From Planctomycetota bacterium (GTDB lineage Bacteria; Planctomycetota; Planctomycetia; Pirellulales; UBA1268): 64,000 nt of DNA. Under the pieces are notes generated by a model. The model was not told where the DNA came from. It saw nothing but the letters and a program-made list of their open reading frames with translations, and did no database searches. This document shows, one piece after another, positions 53,129 to 63,100 of the stretch (position 1 is the first letter of the stretch; each line of letters starts with the position of its first letter). The stretch covers positions 1 through 64,000 of the forward strand of contig JAPOIM010000008.1 of assembly GCA_029978905.1 (NCBI GenBank), given 5' to 3'. Made by a program: the position numbers and the translations under genes.

Positions 53129-54199
53129 TCACAGGAGCTTCGCTTTGCGGAGCAGCACAACCAGTGTGACGACGATCGTCGTCGACAGTCCCCAGAAGAA
53201 CTTGTATCCGTGAACCCAGTTGAGTTCGGGGATGGTTTCAAAGTTCATGCCGTAGACGCCGCAGAGAAACGTCAGCGGGAGGAACACCGTACTCACTACC
53301 ACCAGGCGATTCATCACCACGTTGGTGCGAAGCGTGACCATCGTGAGTGACAGGTTCATGGAACTCTCGAGGATCCCCAGATTGCTCGTAATGTCTGAGA
53401 GCAGTCGCTCCAGGGTGGCCACCATCCCGCTGAGAAACCCAAGCGTCGCGTCACTTATAAAAAGCGACTTCCGGGCGACAAGTTCTTCGAGCACGCGTCG
53501 CGTGGGCATCGCGTGCTTGCGAAGCGTGAGTAGCTGATTGCTGGCGTCCGCAAGTTCGAGCAGGGTTGCTTCATCAGAATGTTTGAGCAGTTTCTTTCTC
53601 ATGACCTCAACATTCGCTTCTAACCTGTTCTGCAACCGCAGGTACTGATCCACCTGCTCGTTGAAGATCTCGTAGATCAAGAAGCTGGCCGAAGTCGCAT
53701 GCATCCGGAAGTCTGCGAGGTAGGCACGTCGCACCTCCTGCAGCACCGCCGAATCGCCCCGATGCACGGTGACGAGAAACCCTCCCCCAACGAGCAGCTG
53801 CAACCGCTGCCCTAAGAAGCCGTCGGCGTCTTCGATCAGCCCCACGAGGCAGATCTGCAGGCCTTTGTCGCTCCGCCTCAGTTCTGACACGGGGGCGTCA
53901 CAACACCCTTCCTCGGTGAGAACCGCAGGATCGAATTCCGCGAGCGCCTCGCTGGGCACCAACCCCTGCAACACGCGCGGATCGGCCTGGACAGCGTCCA
54001 CATCGATCCAAACAAACACGTTGCCCTCAATGGCGTGGGAGACGTCGTCGAGGGCGATTTGGCCGTGGCTCCGGTCGCGGAAGTCCAGATACTCTGCCTG
54101 AACGCCCAGGATCGAGGAGGGGACTTCCTGCCGTGTCGATGGGGTTTGCTGGTCGTGCTCGTGCGGCACCGAGGCGGCAAGGCGCTTTGAGGGACACAT
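53129..54199 (-). CDS. CorA-like magnesium/cobalt transporter
   Basis: C-terminal VFLPLTFLCGVYGMNFETIPEL (GMN motif) and two TM segments; start trimmed to ATG 54199. Confidence 0.9.
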   Translation of the reverse strand: MCPSKRLAASVPHEHDQQTPSTRQEVPSSILGVQAEYLDFRDRSHGQIALDDVSHAIEGNVFVWIDVDAVQADPRVLQGLVPSEALAEFDPAVLTEEGCCDAPVSELRRSDKGLQICLVGLIEDADGFLGQRLQLLVGGGFLVTVHRGDSAVLQEVRRAYLADFRMHATSASFLIYEIFNEQVDQYLRLQNRLEANVEVMRKKLLKHSDEATLLELADASNQLLTLRKHAMPTRRVLEELVARKSLFISDATLGFLSGMVATLERLLSDITSNLGILESSMNLSLTMVTLRTNVVMNRLVVVSTVFLPLTFLCGVYGMNFETIPELNWVHGYKFFWGLSTTIVVTLVVLLRKAKLL

Positions 54200-54309
54200 G
54201 AAGAAACCTCCCTGAAAACCGAGGGGATCTGTACCATCCATGTTTCGCGGCCCCAAGGGCACTTGGAGACCCGCGCTCAGTCGCCACCCAGGGAAGGGAG
54301 AAACGCAAC

Positions 54310-55392
54310 ATGCTGCATGCGATCGTGATGGCCGGGGGTTCCGGTACTCGTTTTTGGCCGGCCAGCCGGGCCCACCTCCCCAAGCAGCTGCTGCCACTCG
54401 CGGGTGACCACACCCTGCTCGAAGACACGGTCGCCCGGCTCCAGGGGCTCGTTCCTGCCGAACGCACGCTCGTGGTGACCTCCGAGAGGCTGGAAAACGT
54501 CGTGCGGCAGCAACTGCCCGACGTGCCTGAGGCGGGCATTGTCGGTGAGCCCTGCAAGCGAGACACCGCGCCCTGTGTGGCGCTCGCGGCCCTGTTGGTC
54601 AGCCGTCACGACCCCGACGCCACGATGGCGGTGATGCCCTCCGACCACGTGATCCGCCCGGAGCAGGCCTTCCGCGACGCCATCGAGCAGGCCGCAGCGA
54701 TCGTGGACCACAACCCGCAGCGGCTCGTGACCTTTGGCATTCCTCCCACCTACCCCGCGGAGAGTTTTGGGTACATCGAGCGGGGAGACGCCTTGGCCGA
54801 GACGCACGGCTCAGCGCGAGGGTTTTCCGTCCGGCGTTTTCGGGAAAAGCCACCGGCGAGCGTGGCTCAGGAGTACCTCGACGCGGGAACCTTCCTCTGG
54901 AACGCGGGTATTTTTGTGTGGAAGGCCGCCACCATTTTGGAAGCGATGCGAGCGCGTCAGCCAGAGTGCATGAGCCATCTCGATGCCATCGTGCAAAGCT
55001 GGGACACCCCCGACCGGCGGCGCGTGTTTGCCGAAGAGTTTGCCGCCATTAAGGGCATCTCTATCGACTACGCGGTGCTTGAGCACGCGACCGACGTGGC
55101 CGTGCTCGAGGCACCGTTCACGTGGGACGATCTCGGTGGATGGTCTGCCGTCGCCCGTCAGCGAGGGAGCGATGCCGAAGGCAATACGATTGCCGGAAAG
55201 CACCTCGGCATCACCACCACCAACTCCGTGGTGCAGGCCTCGGGCGACCACCTGGTGGTCACGATTGGGCTTGAGAATATTCTGGTAGTGCACACCCCCG
55301 ACGCCACGTTGGTGGCAGACCGCTCCCGCGAGGAAGCCGTCCGTCAGGTGGTCACCGAACTCGAGTCGCGAGGCTGGAATGACTATCTCTAG
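54310..55392 (+). CDS. Mannose-1-phosphate guanylyltransferase
   Basis: AIVMAGGSGTRFWPASRAHLPKQLLPL; FREKPPASVAQEYL; WNAGIFVW; FTWDDLGGWSA. Confidence 0.95.
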   Translation: MLHAIVMAGGSGTRFWPASRAHLPKQLLPLAGDHTLLEDTVARLQGLVPAERTLVVTSERLENVVRQQLPDVPEAGIVGEPCKRDTAPCVALAALLVSRHDPDATMAVMPSDHVIRPEQAFRDAIEQAAAIVDHNPQRLVTFGIPPTYPAESFGYIERGDALAETHGSARGFSVRRFREKPPASVAQEYLDAGTFLWNAGIFVWKAATILEAMRARQPECMSHLDAIVQSWDTPDRRRVFAEEFAAIKGISIDYAVLEHATDVAVLEAPFTWDDLGGWSAVARQRGSDAEGNTIAGKHLGITTTNSVVQASGDHLVVTIGLENILVVHTPDATLVADRSREEAVRQVVTELESRGWNDYL

Positions 55393-56428
55393 GATCTGGG
55401 TGCCTCTCCTCACCGCGGTGCTGATGGCCACCTCGCTCCACGCCAGCGGGTGCTATGCAGAGGAGACGGTCGCCGCGTCTCCCCAACAACCAACCGTCGA
55501 CGGCTGGGAATTTTGGCTCAGGGAAATTCGCGAAGGACGCGACGCCCTCGAATGGTCCGACCATCGCGTGGCCCACGACTGGCGTCTGCAGGCACACAGC
55601 GACACCATTCGCTGGCGGCTGCTGAATGAGGCTGACGAAGTCGTGGTTCAAGGCACGCGTGCCGACTGCGAAACCACCTACGAGAGGCTGCAGGCGGCCG
55701 GCACGATCCCCACGGTTCGTGGCCCGACCGTGATCGTGCTCCACGGACTCGGCCAGAGCCGGCATTCGATGCAGCCGTTGGTGTCGCACCTCCGCACAAC
55801 CCTCGATGCGACGGTGCTTTCTGTTGGGTATGCAAGCCCTCAGGCGGGCCTCGAAACGCATGCCGAAACGCTCAACAATGTGATCGCGGCGATGCCCGAC
55901 GCCACCACGCTCTCTTTCGTGGGCCACAGCCTCGGCAACCTCGTGGTCCGGCGGTGGATGTCGACGGCTCCAGCAGCCACGCTCGACAGGGTGCAACGCA
56001 TGGTGATGCTTGGCCCGCCCAATCAAGGGTCGCAACTGGCTCGCCTCGCTTCACGCGTTTGGTTTCTGGCAATGCTCTCCGACGGCCCCACGCGGGAGCT
56101 TGGCGCTGGCTGGGACCAGATCGCCAGCCAACTCGCCATCCCCACGTGCGACTTTGCCATCGTGGCAGGAGGAACCGGCACCGAGCAAGGCATGAGCATG
56201 CTCCTGGCCGGTGATGACGACGCGATCGTCACTGTGGAGGAAACCCGCCTCGAAGGTGCCTCCGACTTTCTGCTGCTGCCCGTGCACCACGCCGAAATGA
56301 TGCGGAGCAAGGCAGTCCAACGAGCCGCCCTGTGCTTTTTACGAGACGGCCACTTTCCGCGTGAACCTGCCCCCCCCTTGGCTCTTCCTGTGTCGCAAGG
56401 GGCCACACTCCCAGAAGGTCAGCCCTGA
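55379..56428 (+). CDS. Exported alpha/beta hydrolase (lipase-like)
   Basis: VIVLHGLGQSRHSM; LSFVGHSLGNLVVRRW nucleophile elbow; 14-nt overlap with the upstream gene. Confidence 0.85.
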   Translation: MTISRIWVPLLTAVLMATSLHASGCYAEETVAASPQQPTVDGWEFWLREIREGRDALEWSDHRVAHDWRLQAHSDTIRWRLLNEADEVVVQGTRADCETTYERLQAAGTIPTVRGPTVIVLHGLGQSRHSMQPLVSHLRTTLDATVLSVGYASPQAGLETHAETLNNVIAAMPDATTLSFVGHSLGNLVVRRWMSTAPAATLDRVQRMVMLGPPNQGSQLARLASRVWFLAMLSDGPTRELGAGWDQIASQLAIPTCDFAIVAGGTGTEQGMSMLLAGDDDAIVTVEETRLEGASDFLLLPVHHAEMMRSKAVQRAALCFLRDGHFPREPAPPLALPVSQGATLPEGQP

Positions 56429-56952
56429 TGCACGCGGAGGAGCCGACACGCGTGGGGGAAGTGCCCGCGATCGGACGCATCGCGGCCGTCGACTACGGAC
56501 GACGACGGATGGGCCTCGCAGTCTGCGACCGTGAGCGGATCCTGGCGAGTCCTCTGCTCGTTCGGCAACCGGGCAAGAACCTCGACGTGGAAGCCACGTT
56601 CTTTCGCAAACTGGTGGGTGACGAAGAACTGGTGGGCTTCGTGGTCGGGCTCCCGCTGCATGCGGACGGCCGCGAGAGCGACATGTCGCGCGAGACGCGT
56701 CGGTTTGCCGAGTGGCTCGCGACCACAACGGGCCTCCCCGTGGCCCTCCAAGACGAGCGCTACACATCCGCCGCCGCCGCCGGGCGCCTGGCCGGGGTGG
56801 GCCTCTCGCGAGGCTCGAAGAAGGCTCGCTCCGATGCGGTGGCCGCCCAGATCATGCTTGAGACCTGGCTTTCGCGGCGCAGCCTCAGCGAGCACACTCC
56901 GTCGCCTGCGGAGCCCATCGCCGCGGCCCCTCCCCACGAGCCACGTTCGTGA
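56428..56952 (+). CDS. ruvX: Holliday junction resolvase-like protein RuvX/YqgF
   Basis: RIAAVDYGRRRMGLAVCD; VGLPLHADGRES; DERYTSAAA. Confidence 0.88.
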   Translation: MHAEEPTRVGEVPAIGRIAAVDYGRRRMGLAVCDRERILASPLLVRQPGKNLDVEATFFRKLVGDEELVGFVVGLPLHADGRESDMSRETRRFAEWLATTTGLPVALQDERYTSAAAAGRLAGVGLSRGSKKARSDAVAAQIMLETWLSRRSLSEHTPSPAEPIAAAPPHEPRS

Positions 56953-57824
56953 CGCACTCCCCCCCCAACACTCCGACGCCTCCCCTGCCCCAACGACGGC
57001 TGGTTGTGGGATGCGGTGCGCTTGGCATGCGTGTGGCCCGCCGCTGGCTTGAGGCCGGGGATCGCGTCTGGGGAACCACGCGTGACCGGCCGGAAACGCT
57101 CGCAGCGGCTGGACTCGAGCCCATCGTGGCAACCCTCGGGAGCGGGCCACTGCCGCCGTTGCCCGAGGTCGACACCGTCTTCTGGGCAGTGGGCTTCGAC
57201 CGCAGAAACGGCCTCAGCCCGCACGACCTGCATGTCAACGGCCTCACGCACCTGCTCGACGCCCTCCCCGCACCGCGACGGGTGATCCTCTCGAGCTCCA
57301 CGGGCGTGTGGAGCGGTGGAGATGGCGAAGTCGTCCATGAGCAGACGCCCGCCAATCCAAGCCGGCCCTCAGCTGAGGCTCTCCTTGCTGCGGAAGCCGT
57401 GCTCCAGGCTCATCCTGCCGGGCCGGGGGTGGCACTCCGTTTTGCAGGGCTCTACGGCCCCGAGCGACTGCCTCGCTTAGACGACCTCGCCGCCGGCCAC
57501 GAACTTGCGGTCGATCCGGAAAGCTGGCTCAACCTGATCCACCTCGACGACGCAGCGACCGTCGTCTGCTGCGTGGCCGACGCCGAGAGGGTGGCCCCTC
57601 TGTACGTCGTCTCAGACGGCACCCCGCTCCGGCGAGGCGAGTGGTATGCCCGACTGGCCTCACTCAGCGGGTCCCCAACGCCACGATTTGTGCCACCAAG
57701 CCCCACAGGCCGAGGAGGCAACAAAAAGGCCGACGCGTCCCTGCTCTTCAGCCAGATCCGGCCGCCGCTTGAGCATCCAAACGCCCTCGAGGCGCTCACG
57801 GACCTCATGCGGTCTCACTCCTAG
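56949..57824 (+). CDS. NAD(P)-binding epimerase/dehydratase-like protein (YeeZ-like, GTG start)
   Basis: RLVVGCGALGMRVARRWLEAGDRVWGTTR; VILSSSTGVW; SWLNLIHLDDAA. Confidence 0.82.
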   Translation: MTHSPPNTPTPPLPQRRLVVGCGALGMRVARRWLEAGDRVWGTTRDRPETLAAAGLEPIVATLGSGPLPPLPEVDTVFWAVGFDRRNGLSPHDLHVNGLTHLLDALPAPRRVILSSSTGVWSGGDGEVVHEQTPANPSRPSAEALLAAEAVLQAHPAGPGVALRFAGLYGPERLPRLDDLAAGHELAVDPESWLNLIHLDDAATVVCCVADAERVAPLYVVSDGTPLRRGEWYARLASLSGSPTPRFVPPSPTGRGGNKKADASLLFSQIRPPLEHPNALEALTDLMRSHS

Positions 57825-57949
57825 CGCGAGACCGCACCGCAGGCGTTCGCTCAAGAGAAGTCTCCTCGACTCTCACCTCTCGCCGACTGACGCGAGGCGA
57901 AAGTCTCCTCGCATCATTGCCCGCCCTATGCCGCGATGGCCAAACGGCC

Positions 57950-60115
57950 TCACGGCGTCTGCACGGCTGCCGACGCATCCTGGCTCGCGGTCGCTGCAGC
58001 AGGCTGCAGACGAGCGAGGCTCGCCAAGCCTTCCTTCAGGGCCTGCAGATAGTCCGTGGTCACCTGCATCGCTTCGTTGAAGTAGAAGTCTTGCTTGACG
58101 ACCGGACGGCGAAGATTGTCGCCTTCTTCGAGTTTCTTTTCCTCGTCGTCCGCTGCTTTGAAGTCATTCCAGTGCTTCACAAACTCACTCTCGACGAGTG
58201 AGATTTCCTTCTCCTGCTTCCGCAGCTTGTACTTCTCGATGTCACGCACCACCTTGGCAAACTCCTCGTCGGACGCCACCCGTGCTGCCGAACGCTCGCG
58301 AAGCACATCCACGAGTTCGTCGCTGACTCGGCCAGTGGACTCAAACGACGCCCGAGGCACCCGGTCAAACGCCAACGCGTAATCAAGGTCAGACTCGCCA
58401 ACCTCCAGGTGCGTGGTGATGCTCGGCAGTTCAACATCGCTCTTCACGCCCTCGTTTTGTGTGCTGTCACCAGAGGGCCGATAGAACTGCTGCATGGTGA
58501 TCTTGATCGCCCCGAGTGACGGGGCGTTCGGCAGTCGCTGAAAGAGCTGCCGTCCAAGATCGAGCAGACTCTGCACCGTCCCCTTGCCGTGCGTGGCCTC
58601 ATCACCGATGACCAAACCGCGGCGGTAGTCCTGGATCGCTCCGGCGAGAATCTCACTCGCACTCGCACTGAACTTGTTGATCAGCACCACCAGCGGGCCA
58701 TCCCACTCCACGCCAGCCTCCATGTCGTCGTACTGCTGCACGCGGTCGTCGGCATCCTTCACCTGCACCACCGGGCCGGTGTCGATGAACAAGCCCGTAA
58801 GGGAGATCGACTCGGGAAGCGATCCGCCACCGTTGTCACGGAGGTCGAGCACCACACAGTCAACATTCTGCTGCTTAAAGTCTTGGATCAAGCGGCGGCA
58901 GTCGCGGGTCGTGCTCTTGTAATCCGCCTGCCCAGAACGGGCCCCAGCCATGTCCATGTAGAAACTCGGCAAGTTGATCACGCCAATGCGCCAGGGCGTG
59001 CCGTCCGGCTTCTTCCCCTGTTCGATCACTTCCCCGCGAGCTTCGGAATCCTTGAGCTCGATACGATCGCGGACGATGTCCAGGATTTTGGGAGCTGTCT
59101 GGCCAACCGGGATCACCTTGAGCCGAACGGTGGTGCCCCGCTTTCCGCGGATCAGTTTCACCACCTCATTGAGGTTCATGTCGACGACGTCGACAAGTTC
59201 TCCCTCGGTGCCCTGGCCCACCGCCACAACCCGGTCCTTCTTCTGCAACCGGCCATCGCGCTCCGCCGCACCACCAGCGACGATCTCCGCGACCGTGGTG
59301 TAGCCGTCTTCGCTTCGCAGGCTCGCGCCAATGCCATCGAGCTCCAGCTTCATGCTGATGTTGAAGTTCTCGAGCGTGCCCGGACTCATGTAGGTCGTAT
59401 GGGGGTCGAGGCTCGCGGTGAGACTCGTCAGAAAGGTCTCCAGAAGCTCGTCGGCCGTCATCTTCTGCATCCGCTTCGCGAAACTGCGATACCGGCGAAG
59501 CAGCTTGTCCTGCGATTCCTGCAGCGGCGTTTTTTCCATCTTCTGCACGAGCAGGTCGTACTTGATCCGCCGCCGCCATCGAGCCTCGGCCTCCTCTTCC
59601 GTGGCCGACCAGTCGACGTCGTCGCGATCGATCACAATCGTTTCGGGCACGGTGAAATCCAAATCGGATTGAATCAGCTTCTCAATCAGCGGAAGCCGCT
59701 GATCGACGCGGGTCATAAAGCGGCGATAGACGTCGTAGGCAAAGTCGACATTCCCCCGTCGGACAAGATCGTCGAGCTGGTTCTTCCGTTCGCCAAACTC
59801 GGCGATGTCCGACTGCATGAAGTACATCTTCATGGGGTCGAGCGCGCCGATGAACATGTCGAACCAGCGACCGGCGATTTCGTCGTCGATCTGACGACGG
59901 GTCAGGTGCTCGCGTTCGAGGTAGCTCCGCACCGCCAAGGTGATCTGGCGATCGTTCGCACCCGGCTCGAGGTCCTCCCCCTCTTGGGCCAGGGCAACGA
60001 GAGGGCTGCCGATGCTGAGCGTGAGGGCCAGCGTCCAGACGGCGAGCGCGACGCCAAGAACTCTGCGAGACCGGGTTTGGTGAAGAAAACGCCCTGACTC
60101 CGGGAAGGAGCCCAT
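57950..60115 (-). CDS. Carboxy-terminal processing protease (Prc/Tsp-like)
   Basis: N-terminal DUF3340-like region, PDZ, VLDLRDNGGGSLPESISLTGLFI, VVLINKFSASASEILAGAIQDY, GKGTVQ; start trimmed to ATG 60115. Confidence 0.93.
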   Translation of the reverse strand: MGSFPESGRFLHQTRSRRVLGVALAVWTLALTLSIGSPLVALAQEGEDLEPGANDRQITLAVRSYLEREHLTRRQIDDEIAGRWFDMFIGALDPMKMYFMQSDIAEFGERKNQLDDLVRRGNVDFAYDVYRRFMTRVDQRLPLIEKLIQSDLDFTVPETIVIDRDDVDWSATEEEAEARWRRRIKYDLLVQKMEKTPLQESQDKLLRRYRSFAKRMQKMTADELLETFLTSLTASLDPHTTYMSPGTLENFNISMKLELDGIGASLRSEDGYTTVAEIVAGGAAERDGRLQKKDRVVAVGQGTEGELVDVVDMNLNEVVKLIRGKRGTTVRLKVIPVGQTAPKILDIVRDRIELKDSEARGEVIEQGKKPDGTPWRIGVINLPSFYMDMAGARSGQADYKSTTRDCRRLIQDFKQQNVDCVVLDLRDNGGGSLPESISLTGLFIDTGPVVQVKDADDRVQQYDDMEAGVEWDGPLVVLINKFSASASEILAGAIQDYRRGLVIGDEATHGKGTVQSLLDLGRQLFQRLPNAPSLGAIKITMQQFYRPSGDSTQNEGVKSDVELPSITTHLEVGESDLDYALAFDRVPRASFESTGRVSDELVDVLRERSAARVASDEEFAKVVRDIEKYKLRKQEKEISLVESEFVKHWNDFKAADDEEKKLEEGDNLRRPVVKQDFYFNEAMQVTTDYLQALKEGLASLARLQPAAATASQDASAAVQTP

Positions 60116-60604
60116 TTCACCGATTGTCCGCTGTGCCACGCCTGACCTCCTCAATGCTGTCTGGTCGTCTCGGAGCCTATCCCACCCACCGCCATCCTTC
60201 TGCACGCCGCCGCCCAGGCCACTCGCACGGCCCTCAGGACGCGGCGAGACAACCTTTTGGGGAACGGGGTGAGAGGGATATGCAGCCGGACGATGTCCGT
60301 CTCCCGGTATTGTGGCGACTTTCTGCAGCGGTGACGAGGTCGAAACAGGGAGCTGTCGCGGGCCCGGCGTTTGCGTGAAACAAATCCCTTGCCGCTTCGT
60401 CAACAAATCGACACACCACCAGCACCCCCTCATCCAAGGGGACGCCCTCAAGACGCCGTGCGGACACCTGAGATTGTTCCCTTTCCTGCCCGGGTTTTTT
60501 ATACTTCGTCGTGAAATGACCGAGCAGTTCCTGCTTGGGCGTTGCCCACCCCGTCACGGCATCCCTCCCGCCTGCCGTGAGACACGCTTCCTGAGGTCGC
60601 GATC

Positions 60605-61651
60605 GTGTCGACTGCTTCTCCAGCTGCCGAAACACCGTCTGCTCCGTGCAGCCGCGCGGCCCTGGTGATGCGAATCGCAGGAAAGCCCGGGCCCACCTTT
60701 GTCCTCGACCCGTCGAGAGAAAACATTCTCGGGCGATCCGGTGACATCGCTCTCGCCGATCGGCTCGCGAGTCGGCGTCACGCGTCGATTTGCCACCGCG
60801 AAGGACAGTGGGTGCTCGCCGACCTCGAGAGCCGCAACGGAACCTGGCTCTCCGGACGCGCGATTCGCAGTGAGCCGCTGGCCGATGGTGCCGTCGTCCG
60901 GATTGGAATGACCGAGCTCACCTTCCAAATTTTGAGTTCCGAGCAGCCAAAACCTGATGCCTCCACCCGCAGCGTGATCCGCTCAGGACCGGTTGGTCAG
61001 CTGCAAGGGGAGGCGATGCGGCGTTCGCAAGCAGTCGACTCGGAAGACGGTCGTCGCGGGGCGATGCTTTACCAAGCGAGCCTGCGGTTGCTTGCCTCTC
61101 GGTCCTCCCAGCAGTTGATCTGCGCCATGCTCGAGCTAGTGATCGAGCACACCGCTGCCTCCAGCGTCGGCTGGTTCCAACTCGGCCCAGATGCGAACCT
61201 CAAGGCCGTGTGCATCGTGCCTCCCGGCGGACAACTCGCCTCCGCGCTCACTGCCCCCTCAATCCGGGCCACGATCGATCAACTCGTTTCTCGGGATGGG
61301 CATGCGGTTTGGCTTCAGCCCAACCCTGCCGCCGGCGTGCACTCGGAGATCGCCTGCATTCCCCTGCTCGATGGCGAACGGCCGCATGCGGCCGTGGTGG
61401 CCATGACTCCACCAGGCCGACTGCGCGACAGCGATTTTGAACTGCTCGTGGGCTTGGCCACCCTTGCCGCCGCTGCCTGGGACGGCCAGACGGGTTGCGA
61501 CCGTGCTGACGTTCTCGCTGACGACCCACCACGCAGCGGTGCCCTTTCGCAGCAGAAGCCGTTTCTCGGAAGCGATTCAGATGCCGATCTTTCCGGGTTG
61601 AGCACCATCGAACTCACCCCACCCCGCGACGCCCACAACGAGATGCGTTGA
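60605..61651 (+). CDS. FHA-domain protein with C-terminal GAF-like domain
   Basis: ILGRSGDIALADRLASRRHASICHREGQWVLADLESRNGTWLSG FHA core. Confidence 0.85.
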   Translation: MSTASPAAETPSAPCSRAALVMRIAGKPGPTFVLDPSRENILGRSGDIALADRLASRRHASICHREGQWVLADLESRNGTWLSGRAIRSEPLADGAVVRIGMTELTFQILSSEQPKPDASTRSVIRSGPVGQLQGEAMRRSQAVDSEDGRRGAMLYQASLRLLASRSSQQLICAMLELVIEHTAASSVGWFQLGPDANLKAVCIVPPGGQLASALTAPSIRATIDQLVSRDGHAVWLQPNPAAGVHSEIACIPLLDGERPHAAVVAMTPPGRLRDSDFELLVGLATLAAAAWDGQTGCDRADVLADDPPRSGALSQQKPFLGSDSDADLSGLSTIELTPPRDAHNEMR

Positions 61652-61728
61652 CGATCGGCGCGGCGGCGCGTCCAATCTCGGTGTGGTTCGGCGTTCGGCC
61701 CTTTTCTCTCGTGAGCGACCCGCCTGTT

Positions 61729-63060
61729 ATGTCCATCCCGCACACACGCGTCGTTGATCGCCGTTTGCCGATCGCCGCAGCCCCCGGTTTCGATCTGGTC
61801 GCGCGGCATATGCTCGCAGCCCTCGCGGTCGCCTGCGTCGTCGCGGGGCCTTCCTTGAGCCAAGAGCTTCCCAACCGAAACGACGCGTCACCACGCAACT
61901 GGCCTCGACTCCGCGGCCGGTCGGGCGCCGGCATCGGCGGCAATCTGCCTCTTGCAGGATCCCTTGAGGAAGGCGACTGGACGTGGACCGTGGACCTCCC
62001 CGGCAGTGGTCATGCCTCGCCGGTGGTCCATGAGGGGCGGGTCTACCTGATCTCAGCCGATACCGAGTCCGCCACCCGCATTCTCAGCTCCCATACGCTC
62101 CACGATGGTCAGCTCCGCTGGAGAGTGGACCGGGAAGCCACCCTCGACCACCACCACGTTCAAAACAGCCTCTCGTCGAGTTCCCCAGTGGTCGACACCG
62201 CCGCCGTCTACTGGAGTTGGGCATCTGGCGAACGCCTCTGGGTGGAGGCCCTCGACCACGAGGGACACCGGCTGTGGCAGGTGTCACCCGGGCCGTATGT
62301 GGCCGAACATGGCTACGCAGCTTCGCCGGCCGTCTGGGAACAGGTGCTGATCGTGCCGATGGACCAAGACGGTCCGAGTTCGGTCGTGGGTCTGGACGTC
62401 CGCTCGGGCCGTCAACTCTGGCGGCTCCCTCGTCAAACCGCTCGCACGTCGTACGCCACGCCGCTGGTCCTTGAGGGAGAATCGCCCGTCGCCATCCTCT
62501 CCAGCATGTCCCATGGCCTGACGGCGATCGACCCTCGCGACGGCCAGGTGCTCTGGGAACGCGTCTGCTTCCCCAGGCGAACCGTCTCTTCTCCGATCTC
62601 CGTGGGGAACCTGCTCGTGGCCACCTGCGGCGAGGGAGGAGGCAACAATCTCCTCGTCGCCGTACGGCAGGATCAGATCGAGGATGGCCAGCCCGCCATT
62701 GCCTACGAACTGGATCGAAGCGTCGCCCCGTATGTGCCCACGCCACTGGCCACAAGTGAAAGACTCTACCTCTGGGGAGACCGCGGCGTGGTCACGTGCG
62801 TCGATCCAGCCAGTGGCGAGACGCGGTGGCGCGGACGTGTGGGGGGCAACTTTTCCAGTTCGCCCATCGCAATTGGCAGCACCGTCCTCAACGTTTCCAG
62901 CGATGGCGAAGTGGTGATGCTCGCCGACGCCGACCATTTCGAGGTGGTGGCCCGGAGATCGCTCGGGGAGCCCAGCCGCGCGACGCCCGCCGTCGCCGGG
63001 GGCCGCGTGCTCTTCCGCAGCGAACGAAAGCTCTTCGCGGCAAATCTCGCCCGTCCCTAG
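61729..63060 (+). CDS. PQQ-like beta-propeller repeat protein
   Basis: WPRLRGRSGAGIGG N-terminal motif and repeated propeller blades; start trimmed to ATG 61729. Confidence 0.85.
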   Translation: MSIPHTRVVDRRLPIAAAPGFDLVARHMLAALAVACVVAGPSLSQELPNRNDASPRNWPRLRGRSGAGIGGNLPLAGSLEEGDWTWTVDLPGSGHASPVVHEGRVYLISADTESATRILSSHTLHDGQLRWRVDREATLDHHHVQNSLSSSSPVVDTAAVYWSWASGERLWVEALDHEGHRLWQVSPGPYVAEHGYAASPAVWEQVLIVPMDQDGPSSVVGLDVRSGRQLWRLPRQTARTSYATPLVLEGESPVAILSSMSHGLTAIDPRDGQVLWERVCFPRRTVSSPISVGNLLVATCGEGGGNNLLVAVRQDQIEDGQPAIAYELDRSVAPYVPTPLATSERLYLWGDRGVVTCVDPASGETRWRGRVGGNFSSSPIAIGSTVLNVSSDGEVVMLADADHFEVVARRSLGEPSRATPAVAGGRVLFRSERKLFAANLARP

Positions 63061-63100
63061 GTTTCTGCCAACGGATCGCCCCAGCGACGACGATTGCCCG

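Noticed and set aside
57840-57949. Short repeated motif AAGTCTCCTCG upstream of position 57,950
   Set aside because: Two imperfect copies of about 11 bp in a GC-rich intergenic region are not enough to call a regulatory repeat.
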